Of a stretch of 64,000 bases of DNA, positions 30,059 through 39,032 are shown piece after piece. Below the pieces are notes generated by a model. That model did not search any database and was not told the DNA's origin. It saw only the letters and a list, made by a program, of their open reading frames with translations. A program made the position numbers and the translations under genes. How positions within the stretch are numbered: position 1 is the stretch's first letter; every line of letters starts with the position of its first letter. This stretch comes from Arthrobacter sp. Y81 (GTDB lineage Bacteria > Actinomycetota > Actinomycetes > Actinomycetales > Micrococcaceae): positions 124,001 to 188,000 of the forward strand of contig NZ_PJIL01000007.1 in assembly GCF_002929335.1 (NCBI RefSeq), in the 5' to 3' direction.

Positions 30059-30775
30059 ATGCTGCGTGTCCGCCCCATCCATTTCACCTCGCGCCTGGAC
30101 CAGTGGGAGCGGCTGCTCACCGACCTGGGAATGATCCGGACCGTCGATGACGGCTCCTGGAAGGAGTACGACGCCGGATCCGGCCGGCTCGCGCTGCACG
30201 CCGCCGAGGCCGGCTCCGCAGGGGACGGGACGACGGCGTTCGGCGTCGAAGTGGGCGACCTCGCCGAGTTCGCCCGGCGCACCAACGAGGCCGGAGTGGA
30301 AGACGGGACCTCGCCGGCCGAGCTGACCACGGCGGACCACGGCGACACCTGCCGGATCACGGGCGGGGACGGTTTCAGTTTCTTCGCGGACAAAGCCGCC
30401 CACAGCGCCCAGAGCGCGGACGCCGATCCGGCGCTCGCCGTCGTCGAAGTCTGGTTCACTCCGGACGCCGCGGCCGCCACACAGACCCTGCGCAACATGG
30501 GCGCCCGGCTCCGGCCGGTCCCGGATGACGACGAAACCGCGGACTTCACCGCGAAGAACGGCGGCGTGCTGATGGTGCGCCCCGGAAACGGCAACGCCCG
30601 GTCCGGCCTGGGCTTTGAGTACACCGGCGACTTGTCTGCCCTGCGGGACCGGCTGGCTGCTGCGGGCCACCAGGTCACTATGACGGAAGAGGCCTTCGGA
30701 CGGACCCTGCACGTGGCCAACCCCGACGAGGTGGGCGCCGACGCCCCGGCCCTCTGGGTTTCAGCCCGGCACTAA
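30059..30775 (+). CDS. VOC (glyoxalase-like) superfamily protein
   Basis: A 238-residue protein made of two VOC-like beta-alpha-beta-beta-beta halves, beginning MLRVRPIHFTSRLDQWERLLTDLGM. The second half starts near ALAVVEVWFTPD (residue 122). No metal-ligand set is obvious, so it may be a binding or resistance-type VOC protein and not an enzyme. GGGAGA at 30049-30054 supports ATG 30059. It is divergent from the YdeI-type gene across 94 bases. Confidence 0.72.
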   Translation: MLRVRPIHFTSRLDQWERLLTDLGMIRTVDDGSWKEYDAGSGRLALHAAEAGSAGDGTTAFGVEVGDLAEFARRTNEAGVEDGTSPAELTTADHGDTCRITGGDGFSFFADKAAHSAQSADADPALAVVEVWFTPDAAAATQTLRNMGARLRPVPDDDETADFTAKNGGVLMVRPGNGNARSGLGFEYTGDLSALRDRLAAAGHQVTMTEEAFGRTLHVANPDEVGADAPALWVSARH

Positions 30776-30910
30776 GGGGCCTGCTGTCGGCGCCGAAGCC
30801 GCCGAACCGGACCTCCTGGCCAGGATCGCGGCAGGGGAACCACTCGAATCCGTCCTCGCCGTGTGAAGTTGCGGCACGGGGTTCGGGCACGGATGGGGTA
30901 GAACTTAAGC

Positions 30911-31450
30911 ATGAACGTGCGCACTCCTGACCCGAATCCCGGCTGGCTGTCCGATGAGGACCTCTTCGAAGCCCGGGGCCGGCTTCCCATGGTTTACGTG
31001 GAAGCCGTACCCGTCCGCCTTGATCCCTTGGGGTTCGTGAACGAAGTCGGTACCCTGCTGCAGGCCGACGAGGACGGCACCATGGTCCGTTCCCTCGTGT
31101 CCGGCCGCGTCCTCTACCGCGAGACCATCCGCGCGGCCCTGCTCCGCCACATGGAAAAGGACCTGGGTCCGCTGGCGTTCCCGCAGCTGCCCATCAGCCC
31201 GGTCCCGTTCACCGTTGCCGAGTATTTCCCGGCGCCGTCCCACACGGGATTCACCGACGACCGCCAGCATGCTGTTTCCCTGGCGTACATCATCCCGGTG
31301 ACGGGCGAATGCGAACCCCGCCAGGATGCCCTCGAGCTCACTTGGATGACTCCCGAGGAGGTCCTCAGCCCGGACGTGCAGCTGGAATTCAGCGGCGGCC
31401 GCGGCGCCCTGGTCCGGCAGGCGCTCGCGTTCGCTGGAGTGGGCAGCTAA
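30911..31450 (+). CDS. DUF4916 Nudix-like protein
   Basis: A 179-residue protein of the actinobacterial DUF4916/Nudix-like family, recognised by WLSDEDLFEARGRLPMVYVEAVPVRLD and SLAYIIPVTGECEPRQDALELTWMTPEE. The region that would be the Nudix box reads GRVLYRETIRAALLRHMEKDLG and lacks the canonical REUxEE core, so pyrophosphatase activity is doubtful. It is probably a cytoplasmic monocistronic gene. The 135 bases upstream hold no clear promoter. Confidence 0.82.
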   Translation: MNVRTPDPNPGWLSDEDLFEARGRLPMVYVEAVPVRLDPLGFVNEVGTLLQADEDGTMVRSLVSGRVLYRETIRAALLRHMEKDLGPLAFPQLPISPVPFTVAEYFPAPSHTGFTDDRQHAVSLAYIIPVTGECEPRQDALELTWMTPEEVLSPDVQLEFSGGRGALVRQALAFAGVGS

Positions 31451-31606
31451 GCACGGCGCAGCGCCTTTGACTGCCGGCGGGCCTGGGGGCCGCTTACAGT
31501 GCTGCGGCTTCTGCGGGGACGCTCGAAGGAACCCGGGCGTCCCCGACTTCGCGCGCGCCCCTTAGTAGACTGTAGGGCGGACCGCAAGAGAACTTAAGGA
31601 CTCCCG

Positions 31607-32662
31607 ATGACCCACCCCCCAGCCGCCCAGCAATACAGTGAGCTCCAGGCTGGCTCTCTGCAGACCGGCCACCTCCTGCTTCTCCCTGACGGCGAACGGT
31701 CCGCCGAAATCCAGAGCGTCCTCGTCGAGGATGACGATTTCGGCACACCGGCCGTGGTCCTCGCAACCCTCACCGGCGGCGGGATCCTGCGCATCGCGGC
31801 CGGGTCAGCGGTCCTGGTGGCAGATCCAGGCTCCGCCACTACCGGTGACGCCACCGGCTCCCGTTCCGGTGCGGACACGGTGTCCGAGGAGTCCGACGCC
31901 GCCACGTCGCTTCAGGTCGTTGAGCCCCCCGCCGCCCGGGCAGACTCCGCCGGGGAAAGCGGCGCCCCGGCGGCTCCCGCCGTCGTCGTGCCTCCCCGTC
32001 CGGCCGCAACGCCGGCAACGGCCCCAGCCGCCGGTCCGAGCGAGGAGGAACTGGCACTGATCCCGGAGCCCTCGGGAACGCCGGAGTCCGTGGTCGGGGC
32101 CGCCGCGGCCGCGCATCCGGACGCACTGGGCGTGATGCTGCTGAGCGACCGGCTGGCCAAGGGCATCAACACCAAATCCGGAAGCTGCCTCAAGGACCTC
32201 AGCGACCTGGCCCACGAACTGTTCGTCACCCTCAAGGACGCCGAGGGCGCCCTGGCCGTCGCGGACCTGCTCAACGTGCTGCCGTTCGACGGCAACCCGG
32301 GCCGGTGGACGTCCGTCGAGGCGGCGCTGGCCCTGTCCAGCTACATCTGCCGGCAGACCGGGAAAGAGGACCGCGCCGACGTGTACGAAAAGCTCCTCCG
32401 CGCCCCCGACGCGATGGAAACGGACGCGTTCAAGTCCCGCATCAACGCCAAGATCCGGCAGCGCTCCCTGAACGAACCGAACCTGTACGACAAGGAAATT
32501 TTCCGGGCCATCGACAACTCGAACCCGGACGCCGAACGCGAATGGCGGCTGCTGCGGCTTGAGGCCCTGATGTTCCTGCGGGCGCACGGCGGCTCTGAAA
32601 CCATCGGGTTGAAGGAGCTGGAGCGCCGGATCGCCAACGAACTCGAGTCCGTTCGGGCTTGA
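31607..32662 (+). CDS. Two-domain protein of unknown function
   Basis: A 351-residue protein that I cannot assign. Residues 1-70 look like a small beta domain (GHLLLLPDGERSAEIQSVLVEDDD...GGGILRIAAGSAVLVAD). An Ala/Pro/Ser-rich linker spans about 75-150, and residues 165-351 are an all-helical domain with SGSCLKDLSDLAHELFVTLKD and a basic EREWRLLRLEALMFLRAHGG stretch. No signal peptide or membrane helix is present. It is followed closely by the SRPBCC-type gene on the same strand. Confidence 0.62.
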   Translation: MTHPPAAQQYSELQAGSLQTGHLLLLPDGERSAEIQSVLVEDDDFGTPAVVLATLTGGGILRIAAGSAVLVADPGSATTGDATGSRSGADTVSEESDAATSLQVVEPPAARADSAGESGAPAAPAVVVPPRPAATPATAPAAGPSEEELALIPEPSGTPESVVGAAAAAHPDALGVMLLSDRLAKGINTKSGSCLKDLSDLAHELFVTLKDAEGALAVADLLNVLPFDGNPGRWTSVEAALALSSYICRQTGKEDRADVYEKLLRAPDAMETDAFKSRINAKIRQRSLNEPNLYDKEIFRAIDNSNPDAEREWRLLRLEALMFLRAHGGSETIGLKELERRIANELESVRA

Positions 32663-32723
32663 GGCCATGGGCCCTACTCGTTTGGCCCTACCCCGGCGGC
32701 GCCGGGAGTTGTAGATTCACTCC

Positions 32724-33449
32724 ATGACGAACAAACTGAGCGTTGTGATCAATTCCGATGCGCAGCAGGTTTGGACAATGCTGCGTGAACCGGCCAAGGT
32801 TGCCCAGTGGCACGGCTGGGAGGCCGAGGACCTGGCCGCCGAAATCAACGAAATCTATTTCAAGGACACCGTGGTTGAAGGCCCTGACCACACCAGCCTC
32901 ACCGTGGACGGCGGGGATGAGTTCGCCCTGAAACCCGTTTCCACCGGCACCCAGGTCAGCGTGACGCGGGCAGCCCTGGACCACAATTCCGAGTGGGCCG
33001 CGTGGGACGAGGACATCACCCAAAGCTGGCTGACGTTCCTCCAGCAGCTCCGCTTCGCCCTGGAGCACCACCCTCACGGCAAGCGCCGCACGGCCTTCTT
33101 TTCGGTTCCCGGCGGGGACGGCTCCGCGATCGACAAGCTGGGGCTCCGGGATATCCCCGCGCCCGGTGAGCCGTTCTCGCTGACTCTCGCCACCGGCGAG
33201 AAGATCTCGGGCAAGGTCTGGTACCGCACCAACCACCAGGTGGGGCTCACCGTGCACAGCTACGCCGAACACGGCGACGGCCTGCTGATCGTCGCCGACC
33301 AGCCGCCCATCGCCGAGGTCAGGCCCGACGGCGGATCCATGGTTATCGTCTCCACCTACGAGTTGGGGGCACACCGGCTGGAGGAAATCCGCAGCAGCTG
33401 GGACAGCTGGCGGGCTGAGAACTACCCCACATCGGACCCCGTGCACTAA
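32724..33449 (+). CDS. SRPBCC (START-like) domain protein
   Basis: A 241-residue protein whose first 130 residues match the SRPBCC/AHSA1-like fold (VVINSDAQQVWTMLREPAKVAQWHGWE, then LTFLQQLRFALEHHP). A second domain of about 100 residues repeats a shorter beta-rich pattern. The family binds hydrophobic ligands; the ligand here is unknown. It is followed after 43 bases by tgt. Confidence 0.68.
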   Translation: MTNKLSVVINSDAQQVWTMLREPAKVAQWHGWEAEDLAAEINEIYFKDTVVEGPDHTSLTVDGGDEFALKPVSTGTQVSVTRAALDHNSEWAAWDEDITQSWLTFLQQLRFALEHHPHGKRRTAFFSVPGGDGSAIDKLGLRDIPAPGEPFSLTLATGEKISGKVWYRTNHQVGLTVHSYAEHGDGLLIVADQPPIAEVRPDGGSMVIVSTYELGAHRLEEIRSSWDSWRAENYPTSDPVH

Positions 33450-33492
33450 CGGCCGGCTAAGGTTCGCCAGCGGAAGCTGGCACACTTGAACC

Positions 33493-34797
33493 GTGCCAGC
33501 CAATACTGAACCTTCGCTCTCGTTCGAGCCGGGGGCCGCAGCCCTGCAGTCCGAGTTTTCCTTCGCCGTGGGCAAGCGCCTGAGTGAGTCGTGTTCGCCG
33601 ACGCCGGAGCTGGTGGCCGCCAACGGCGGGGAATTCCTGGGCCGGACCGGGACCATCAGCACCCCGCACGGCGAGATCCGGACGCCGGCGTTCATCGCCG
33701 TCGGCACCAAGGCCACGGTGAAGTCCGTGTTGCCCGAATCCATCGCCGAGCTGGGCGCGCAGGCGGTCCTGGCCAACGCCTACCACCTGTACCTCCAGCC
33801 GGGGGCGGACATCCTGGACGAGGCCGGCGGGCTGGGCGCCTTCATGAACTGGTCCGGGCCCACCTTCACGGACTCCGGCGGTTTCCAGGTAATGAGCCTG
33901 GGCTCCGGGTTCAAGAAGGTCATCGACATGAAATCGGTGGACACCTCCGGACCGGATGACGCCGTGGCGCCGGGCAAGGAACGGCTGGCCCACGTGGACG
34001 AGGAAGGAGTGTGGTTCAAGAGCCACCTCAACGGCGACCGGCACCGCTTCAGCCCCGAGATCTCCATGAACGTCCAGCATCAGATCGGGGCCGACATCAT
34101 GTTCGCCTTCGACGAGCTGACCACGCTGCAGAACTCCCGCGGCTACCAGGAGGAGTCGCTGGAACGCACCCGACGCTGGGCCGAGCGCTGCATCACCGAG
34201 CACTTCAGGCTTACCGCCGAGCGGGCGGGCAAGCCCTACCAGGCGCTGTTCGGCGTGATCCAGGGCGCGCAGTACGAGGACCTGCGCCGCAAGGCCTGCC
34301 GGGACCTGGGCGCCATGAACTTCGACGGCTTCGGGATCGGCGGCGCGCTCGAAAAGGAGAACCTGGGCACCATCGTTCGGTGGTGTAACGAGGAGCTGCC
34401 GGAGAACAAGCCGCGGCACCTGCTGGGCATCTCCGAACCGGACGACATTTTCACCGCGATCGAGAACGGCGCGGACACCTTCGACTGCGTCTCCCCCACC
34501 CGGGTGGCCCGCAACTCGGCGTTCTACACCCCCGACGGGCGGTTCAACCTGTCCGGAGCCAAGTACAAGCGCGACTTCGGCCCGTTGCAGGAAGGCTGCG
34601 ACTGCTACGCCTGCCTGAACTACTCCCGGGCCTACATCCACCACCTGTTCAAGGCCAAGGAGATGGTCTCGGCCACGCTGATCTCCATCCACAACGAGCG
34701 CTTCGTGGTGAAGATGGTGGACGACGCCCGGCTGGCCATCGAAGACGGCAACTTCTTCGACTTCAAGGCCGAGACCCTGGGTCGCTACTACTCCTAG
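33493..34797 (+). CDS. tgt: tRNA-guanine transglycosylase
   Basis: Exchanges guanine 34 of GUN-anticodon tRNAs for a queuosine precursor or queuine. The 434-residue protein has the substrate motif DSGGFQVMSLG (near 131), the catalytic Asp in IMFAFDELTT (near 206), FGVIQGAQ, GFGIGGAL and the zinc site CDCYAC...HH near 370-390. An extra N-terminal segment of about 40 residues precedes the barrel. GTG 33493 is the start. With the YhhQ-type transporter 1.2 kb downstream it forms a salvage pair. Confidence 0.95.
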   Translation: MPANTEPSLSFEPGAAALQSEFSFAVGKRLSESCSPTPELVAANGGEFLGRTGTISTPHGEIRTPAFIAVGTKATVKSVLPESIAELGAQAVLANAYHLYLQPGADILDEAGGLGAFMNWSGPTFTDSGGFQVMSLGSGFKKVIDMKSVDTSGPDDAVAPGKERLAHVDEEGVWFKSHLNGDRHRFSPEISMNVQHQIGADIMFAFDELTTLQNSRGYQEESLERTRRWAERCITEHFRLTAERAGKPYQALFGVIQGAQYEDLRRKACRDLGAMNFDGFGIGGALEKENLGTIVRWCNEELPENKPRHLLGISEPDDIFTAIENGADTFDCVSPTRVARNSAFYTPDGRFNLSGAKYKRDFGPLQEGCDCYACLNYSRAYIHHLFKAKEMVSATLISIHNERFVVKMVDDARLAIEDGNFFDFKAETLGRYYS

Positions 34798-34866
34798 GGC
34801 CGGCCCCGCCGTCGCGCCTGCCCCTCCATCGAGCCCACCGCGGCACTCCCCCCTGCCGCCGCCGAA

Positions 34867-34933
34867 GTCGCCGGAAACGTGCGGGTTCGCCGGAAGGCCC
34901 CGGGCTACGGCGTTCTCGCACGTTTCCGGCGAC
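34867..34933. repeat. Long intergenic palindrome, family D
   Basis: GTCGCCGGAAACGTGCG (34867-34883) and its perfect reverse complement CGCACGTTTCCGGCGAC (34917-34933) flank a 33-base loop. It lies 70 bases downstream of tgt and may form a terminator-like hairpin, although no T-run directly follows on the plus strand. Confidence 0.85.
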
Positions 34934-34999
34934 GTCGCGTTTTCCACATAGCGACGGCGGGGTCTACCGGGAGCTTTGACGGCACCGGACGCTGGTCCC

Positions 35000-35944
35000 A
35001 TGCTGCACAACAACACCCCAACACTCCCAGCAACGAGCAACCTCTGGCGGACGGACCAGCTCTTCGACCTCGGATTCGGCTCACGGTCTATCAAGGCCTT
35101 GCTGGATCCAGGTTCGCTCGTCCGGCTGCGCTACGGCTGCTATCTCCGCGCCAGCATTTGGAACGCACAGTCCGCCCGCGTCCGGAGCCGACAGCTGATT
35201 TACGCGCATGCGCATGGAACACGCACGACGTCGACCGGCGCCTTCGTTTACAGCCACACGTCCGCTGCACGCCTGCACCTCCTCTATCTCTGGAACGTGG
35301 ATGACATAGTCCATATTCTGCAGCGGGTGCGACCGTCGAATGAGCGCCACGGCAAGGATGTGCAGTGCCACACGCGTGCTTTCTCCGACAACGACGTAAC
35401 TATGCTGGGCGGCCTGCACACCACCTCGCTGGAGAGGACGGCCGCGGATTGCGCCATGATGCTGAACTACCGGCAATCGCTCATCGTGATGGACCATGCG
35501 CTGCGCCTCGGTGCGGACCGATCATACCTGCAGGTGATGGCAGATTCCTTGGACGGGCGGCGCGGTATCCGGACCTTCCGTCGAGTACTGGCCACCGCCG
35601 ACCCGCGCTCCGAATCCCCCGGGGAAACGCTCACACGAGAGCTGATCCTCCGGCTGAAGATCAGGCCTCCCGAGCCGCAGGTTGAGGTGGCGAGCCGGGT
35701 CGGGAGGCATCGCCTGGACTTCGCGTGGAAGGAAGAGAAGGTCGCGCTCGAGTTTGATGGCAAGGCTAAATACTTCGATTTCGAACCCACCGACGAGGTG
35801 CTCTTCCAGGAACGTCTCCGCGAAAAAGCCTTGACGGAGGAAGGATGGCTCTTCGTCCGGATCGAGTGGAAAGACCTGTTCCGGAAACCGGATTTCAAGA
35901 ACCGTGTGCTCCGGGCCCTGGCTGGCCGGCCCCGCAGTGCCTGA
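35000..35944 (+). CDS. AbiEi-like N-terminal plus DUF559-type nuclease-fold protein
   Basis: A 314-residue protein. The N-terminus resembles the winged-helix region of AbiEi-type antitoxins (LWRTDQLFDLGFGSRSIKALLDPGSLVRLRYGCYL). Residues 205-314 look like a Vsr/DUF559 restriction-endonuclease fold: ESPGETLTRELILRL, then RHRLDFAWKEEKVALEFDGKAKY with the acidic pair Asp and Glu and nearby Lys. Such proteins are common in actinobacteria and their role is unresolved. The start is uncertain: ATG 35000 lacks a good ribosome binding site and TTG 34976 is an alternative. No toxin partner is adjacent. Confidence 0.68.
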   Translation: MLHNNTPTLPATSNLWRTDQLFDLGFGSRSIKALLDPGSLVRLRYGCYLRASIWNAQSARVRSRQLIYAHAHGTRTTSTGAFVYSHTSAARLHLLYLWNVDDIVHILQRVRPSNERHGKDVQCHTRAFSDNDVTMLGGLHTTSLERTAADCAMMLNYRQSLIVMDHALRLGADRSYLQVMADSLDGRRGIRTFRRVLATADPRSESPGETLTRELILRLKIRPPEPQVEVASRVGRHRLDFAWKEEKVALEFDGKAKYFDFEPTDEVLFQERLREKALTEEGWLFVRIEWKDLFRKPDFKNRVLRALAGRPRSA

Positions 35945-35972
35945 GGTGGAGCGGCTGGCCTTCGGGAGGCGC

Positions 35973-36668
35973 TTACGCCCCGTAGCTCGGTTCGCGCTTC
36001 TTGATCCAGCCAATGGCCAAGGCGGTCAGCGGCACGAAGAAGAACTCCACCAGGGTCTTGTAGAGGAAGCCCACCAGCACGTAGTTCACGAAGGTGCCGA
36101 AGTCCGTGATGCCGATGACCGACGCCGCAATGCTGCAGAAGATCAGCGTGTCCACGAATTCGCCGGCCACCGAGGAGCTCATGATCCGCGCCCACAGGGA
36201 CTTTTCGCCTGTGCGCGCCTTCATCTTCACCAGGATCCAGGAGTTGATGGTCTGCCCGGCCAGGAATGCCAGCAGCGAGGCCAGCACAATCTGCGGGACC
36301 GGGCCCAGCGCGCCCTCGAGGGCGGCCTGCTTGGAGGTACCGAACTCGTCGTCGAAGCCGGGCAGGGCGATGATCACCCAGTAGCAGATGGAGGCGAACA
36401 CGGACAGGGCAAACGTGGTGATGATGGCCTTGCGCGCCACCTTGAACCCGTAGACCTCGCTGATGACGTCGCCCAGGATGTAGGCCAGCGGGAAGAGGAA
36501 GAAGCCGCCGTCCGTGATGATCGGACCGATCGCTACGCCTTTGGACGCCCCGATGTTGGAAAGGATCAGCACCACGGCCATGAGGGCCAACATGATGCCG
36601 AAGTAGGGGGAACCGATCGAGGCGAATTTCGGCGCCGCAGGGGCGGGGAAAGTCTTGGCGGTAGTCAT
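35973..36668 (-). CDS. yhhQ: Queuosine precursor transporter, YhhQ (VUT/DUF165) family
   Basis: Inner-membrane importer for preQ0/preQ1 or related queuosine precursors. The 231-residue protein has six hydrophobic helices and the family signatures LILSNIGASKGVAIG, FLFPLAYILGDVISEVYGFKVARKAI and GEFVDTLIFCSIAA. It is convergent with the AbiEi/DUF559-type gene and divergent from the TetR gene. The pairing with tgt, and no de novo queuosine genes in view, suggests import and direct use of a precursor. Confidence 0.93.
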   Translation of the reverse strand: MTTAKTFPAPAAPKFASIGSPYFGIMLALMAVVLILSNIGASKGVAIGPIITDGGFFLFPLAYILGDVISEVYGFKVARKAIITTFALSVFASICYWVIIALPGFDDEFGTSKQAALEGALGPVPQIVLASLLAFLAGQTINSWILVKMKARTGEKSLWARIMSSSVAGEFVDTLIFCSIAASVIGITDFGTFVNYVLVGFLYKTLVEFFFVPLTALAIGWIKKREPSYGA

Positions 36669-36846
36669 GGGTGATCCATTCGGAGTGGTTCGCTCGGCTG
36701 CCCGGAAAGTCGCGAGGAGATCGCTGCAGCAGCCGGCTGTATTAGCACTGGGAGAGGCTCCCGCGAACTACTTCCGCCGGAGCCGTTTTCCATTCTCGCA
36801 CCACCGGGTGCGGCGCGGGCACCGGCGGGCGGAACCAATGACAAAT

Positions 36847-36891
36847 TTGAACACGTTCAGTTCTTGTGCGACACTTCTTGAACACGTTCAA
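36847..36891 (+). promoter_or_regulatory. Double TetR operator
   Basis: Two copies of the palindrome TTGAACACGTTCA(A) lie at 36847-36859 and 36878-36891, with their starts 31 bp apart and thus on nearly the same DNA face. The second ends 16 bases before the TetR start codon. The pair most likely lets the TetR protein repress its own gene, and possibly yhhQ in the other direction. Confidence 0.75.
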
Positions 36892-36907
36892 AAATCGGGA
36901 GACGGGG

Positions 36908-37570
36908 ATGCCCATGGCAAGCAAGAGCGAGCAGACGCGGCAGCTTGTTGCCGACGTGGCACTGCGGATGTTCCGTGAAATCGGCTTCGAAAAGACCACC
37001 ATGCGCTCCATCGCTACGGAGGCCGGAGTGTCAGTGGGCAACGCCTACTATTACTTCGCGTCCAAGGACGAGCTGGTCCAGGAACTCTATGTCCGGGTCC
37101 AGGCGGAGCATGCCGTCAAGGCGGCCGAAGCTGTCGACGGCGTCAAAGACCTCAGCGGCAGGCTCAAGGCCACGCTGCACGCCGGGCTGGACGTCATGGA
37201 GCCGTACCACCGCTTCGGTGCCGAATTCATCGCCACCGCCATCCGGCCGACGTCGCCCGTCAACCCGTTCTCCGGAGAATCCACGGCCGCCCGCGATGCC
37301 TCGCTGGCCATCTTCCGGAACATCGTGGAGGGCGCCAGCCCGGCGGTTCCCAAGAAGCTCCGGGCCGACCTGCCGGAGCTCCTGTGGCTCGGCTACATGG
37401 GAGTGGCGCTCTTCTGGGTCTATGACACGTCGGAGGACCGGCGCCGCACCCGGAAACTGATCGACGGCGTGGCGCCGCTCATTGCCCGCGGGCTCTCCCT
37501 CGCAAGGATTCCCGGGGTCAGCAAGGTTTTGGACGATGTCCTGAGCCTGAGCCGCAGCGTCCGCGAATAG
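36908..37570 (+). CDS. TetR-family transcriptional regulator
   Basis: A 220-residue repressor. The N-terminal helix-turn-helix is classical (TRQLVADVALRMFREIGFEKTTMRSIATEAGVSVGNAYYYFASKDEL, residues 9-54); the rest is a helical ligand domain. GGGAG precedes ATG 36908; the frame opens upstream at 36,866 but includes the operator. The ligand is unknown. Two identical palindromes just upstream indicate autoregulation. The downstream SDR gene and the membrane-protein gene may be in its operon. Confidence 0.9.
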   Translation: MPMASKSEQTRQLVADVALRMFREIGFEKTTMRSIATEAGVSVGNAYYYFASKDELVQELYVRVQAEHAVKAAEAVDGVKDLSGRLKATLHAGLDVMEPYHRFGAEFIATAIRPTSPVNPFSGESTAARDASLAIFRNIVEGASPAVPKKLRADLPELLWLGYMGVALFWVYDTSEDRRRTRKLIDGVAPLIARGLSLARIPGVSKVLDDVLSLSRSVRE

Positions 37571-37632
37571 CCGGATTCCGGCACCAAAAGCCTGCAGCCG
37601 GGCGTCACACAGCAGCAATCATTGGGGGAAAC

Positions 37633-38551
37633 ATGGACAACAGAAAGACCGTAGTCCTGGCCGGAGCATCCGGCTTCATCGGCGGGCATTTCCGGACGCG
37701 CTTCGAGCAGGACGGCTGGCAGGTCCGCACCATCGGCCGCGCCCGAACAGACACCGGCGTGGACACCGCCCGCTGGGGCGACGACGCCGGGATCACCAAG
37801 GCGATCGACGGTGCCGAAATCCTGGTGAACCTCGCCGGACGTTCCGTGGACTGCCGGTACAGCCAGCGGAACAAGGCACAGATCCTGGCATCGCGGGTTG
37901 ACACGACAGCGGAACTTGGCCGGGCGGTGGGGAACTGCTCCACTCCCCCGGCGACGTGGATCAACGCCAGCACCGGAACCATCTACCGCCACGCAGAAGA
38001 CGCGCCTCAGTCGGACCACGACGGCGAGCTGGGCGAGGGCTTCTCTATGGATGTCGCCAGGGCCTGGGAGGGTGCCCTGGCCCGCTCCGAAACGCCGCTC
38101 ACCCGCAAGATTCCGCTGCGGATCTCCATCGTGCTCGGTTCCGGCGCCGGCGTGATGCGTCCTTTGGCCAATCTGGCCAGGCTGGGGCTGGGTGGACCCC
38201 ATGGGCAGCGGCAGGCAGATGTTCAGCTGGGTCCATGTGGAGGATCTGTACCGCAGCGTGCTGTTCGTGCACCAACGGACGGATATCACGGGGGCGGTGA
38301 ACGTGGCCTCGCCCGACGTCGTGGACAACCGGCAGCTGATGAAGTTGGTCCGGCGGGCGCACGGTGTGCCGCTTGGCCTGCCGACCCCCGTCTGGCTGCT
38401 GGAGCTCGGCGCCGTGCTAATCCGCACCGAGACCGAGCTGGTGCTCAAGAGCCGCTGGGTGCAGCCGCGGAAACTGCTGGATGCCGGCTTCATCTTCAGG
38501 CATCCCGAGCTGGGAAGCGCCCTTAAGGAGATCACCGGGCGGCAGGCATGA
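37633..38551 (+). pseudogene. Frameshifted TIGR01777-type NAD-dependent epimerase/dehydratase
   Basis: An SDR-superfamily protein (YfcH/SulA-like) split by a frameshift. The first part, from 37,633, has the cofactor motif GASGFIGGHF, NLAGRSVDCRYS and the family active-site stretch WINASTGTIYRHA. At 38,197-38,200 a CCCC run has one base too many: dropping one C restores a continuous protein through GPMGSGRQMFSWVHVEDLYRSVLF to the normal end at 38,551. Both halves are well conserved. This is either a real recent pseudogene or a sequencing or assembly error. The stop overlaps the next gene (ATGA). Confidence 0.85.
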
Positions 38552-38976
38552 GCCGCCCCGACCGCGTCGTGCTGGGCGCAGGCGCCGTGTGGCTCGGCAT
38601 CCTCGTGACGCATGTGACGTTCTGCCTGCTGTTCGGAGCCAGCGTCCAAATGCAAAATCCGCGTTCGTTGTCCGGCCTGTGGTTCTCCCTGGCGGCCCTG
38701 ATGTATGGGGCCATTCCCGCGATAGTCGTTGGGTGGAGCCTGGCCATGCCGCTGGGTCTGCTGATGCGGCCGGTCAGCAGCCAATGGATCCACGTAACCG
38801 CCTTTGGATTGCTGGGCGCCGGGCTGGGAGTTCCATTCGGTGTCTTCGCCGATCCGGCCAACTACTTCGCTGCGTCCGCAATGGGCACCGCGGCCGCGTT
38901 GGGCCGGCTCGCGGTTTCAAAACTTGCCAGGAAATACGACGTCGGGCCGCCGGCGCCTGAACCCGAAGTCCGGTAG
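38548..38976 (+). CDS. Small membrane protein of unknown function
   Basis: A 142-residue protein with four predicted transmembrane helices, at about residues 7-27, 46-68, 80-100 and 106-122, and a short charged tail. I do not recognise a family. ATG 38548 overlaps the stop of the restored SDR gene by 4 bases, which suggests translational coupling in the intact ancestor and argues that the upstream gene was functional recently. Confidence 0.65.
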   Translation: MSRPDRVVLGAGAVWLGILVTHVTFCLLFGASVQMQNPRSLSGLWFSLAALMYGAIPAIVVGWSLAMPLGLLMRPVSSQWIHVTAFGLLGAGLGVPFGVFADPANYFAASAMGTAAALGRLAVSKLARKYDVGPPAPEPEVR

Positions 38977-39032
38977 CGATATTGGTCATACGCACAATGC
39001 GGCCTGTTTGGGCCCGGTGGCAGGATGGGTGG

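Noticed and set aside
30785..30867. Open fragment ending DLLARIAAGEPLESVLAV before the Nudix-like gene
   Set aside because: It runs on from the VOC gene in another frame, has no start or ribosome binding site and is too short to assign. It may be a frameshifted tail, but this cannot be supported.
35000..35944. Type IV toxin-antitoxin locus
   Set aside because: Only the AbiEi-like domain is present. No AbiEii-type nucleotidyltransferase toxin is adjacent.
36669..36846. PreQ1 riboswitch upstream of yhhQ
   Set aside because: I looked for the short C-rich and A-rich pseudoknot pattern on the minus strand and found none.
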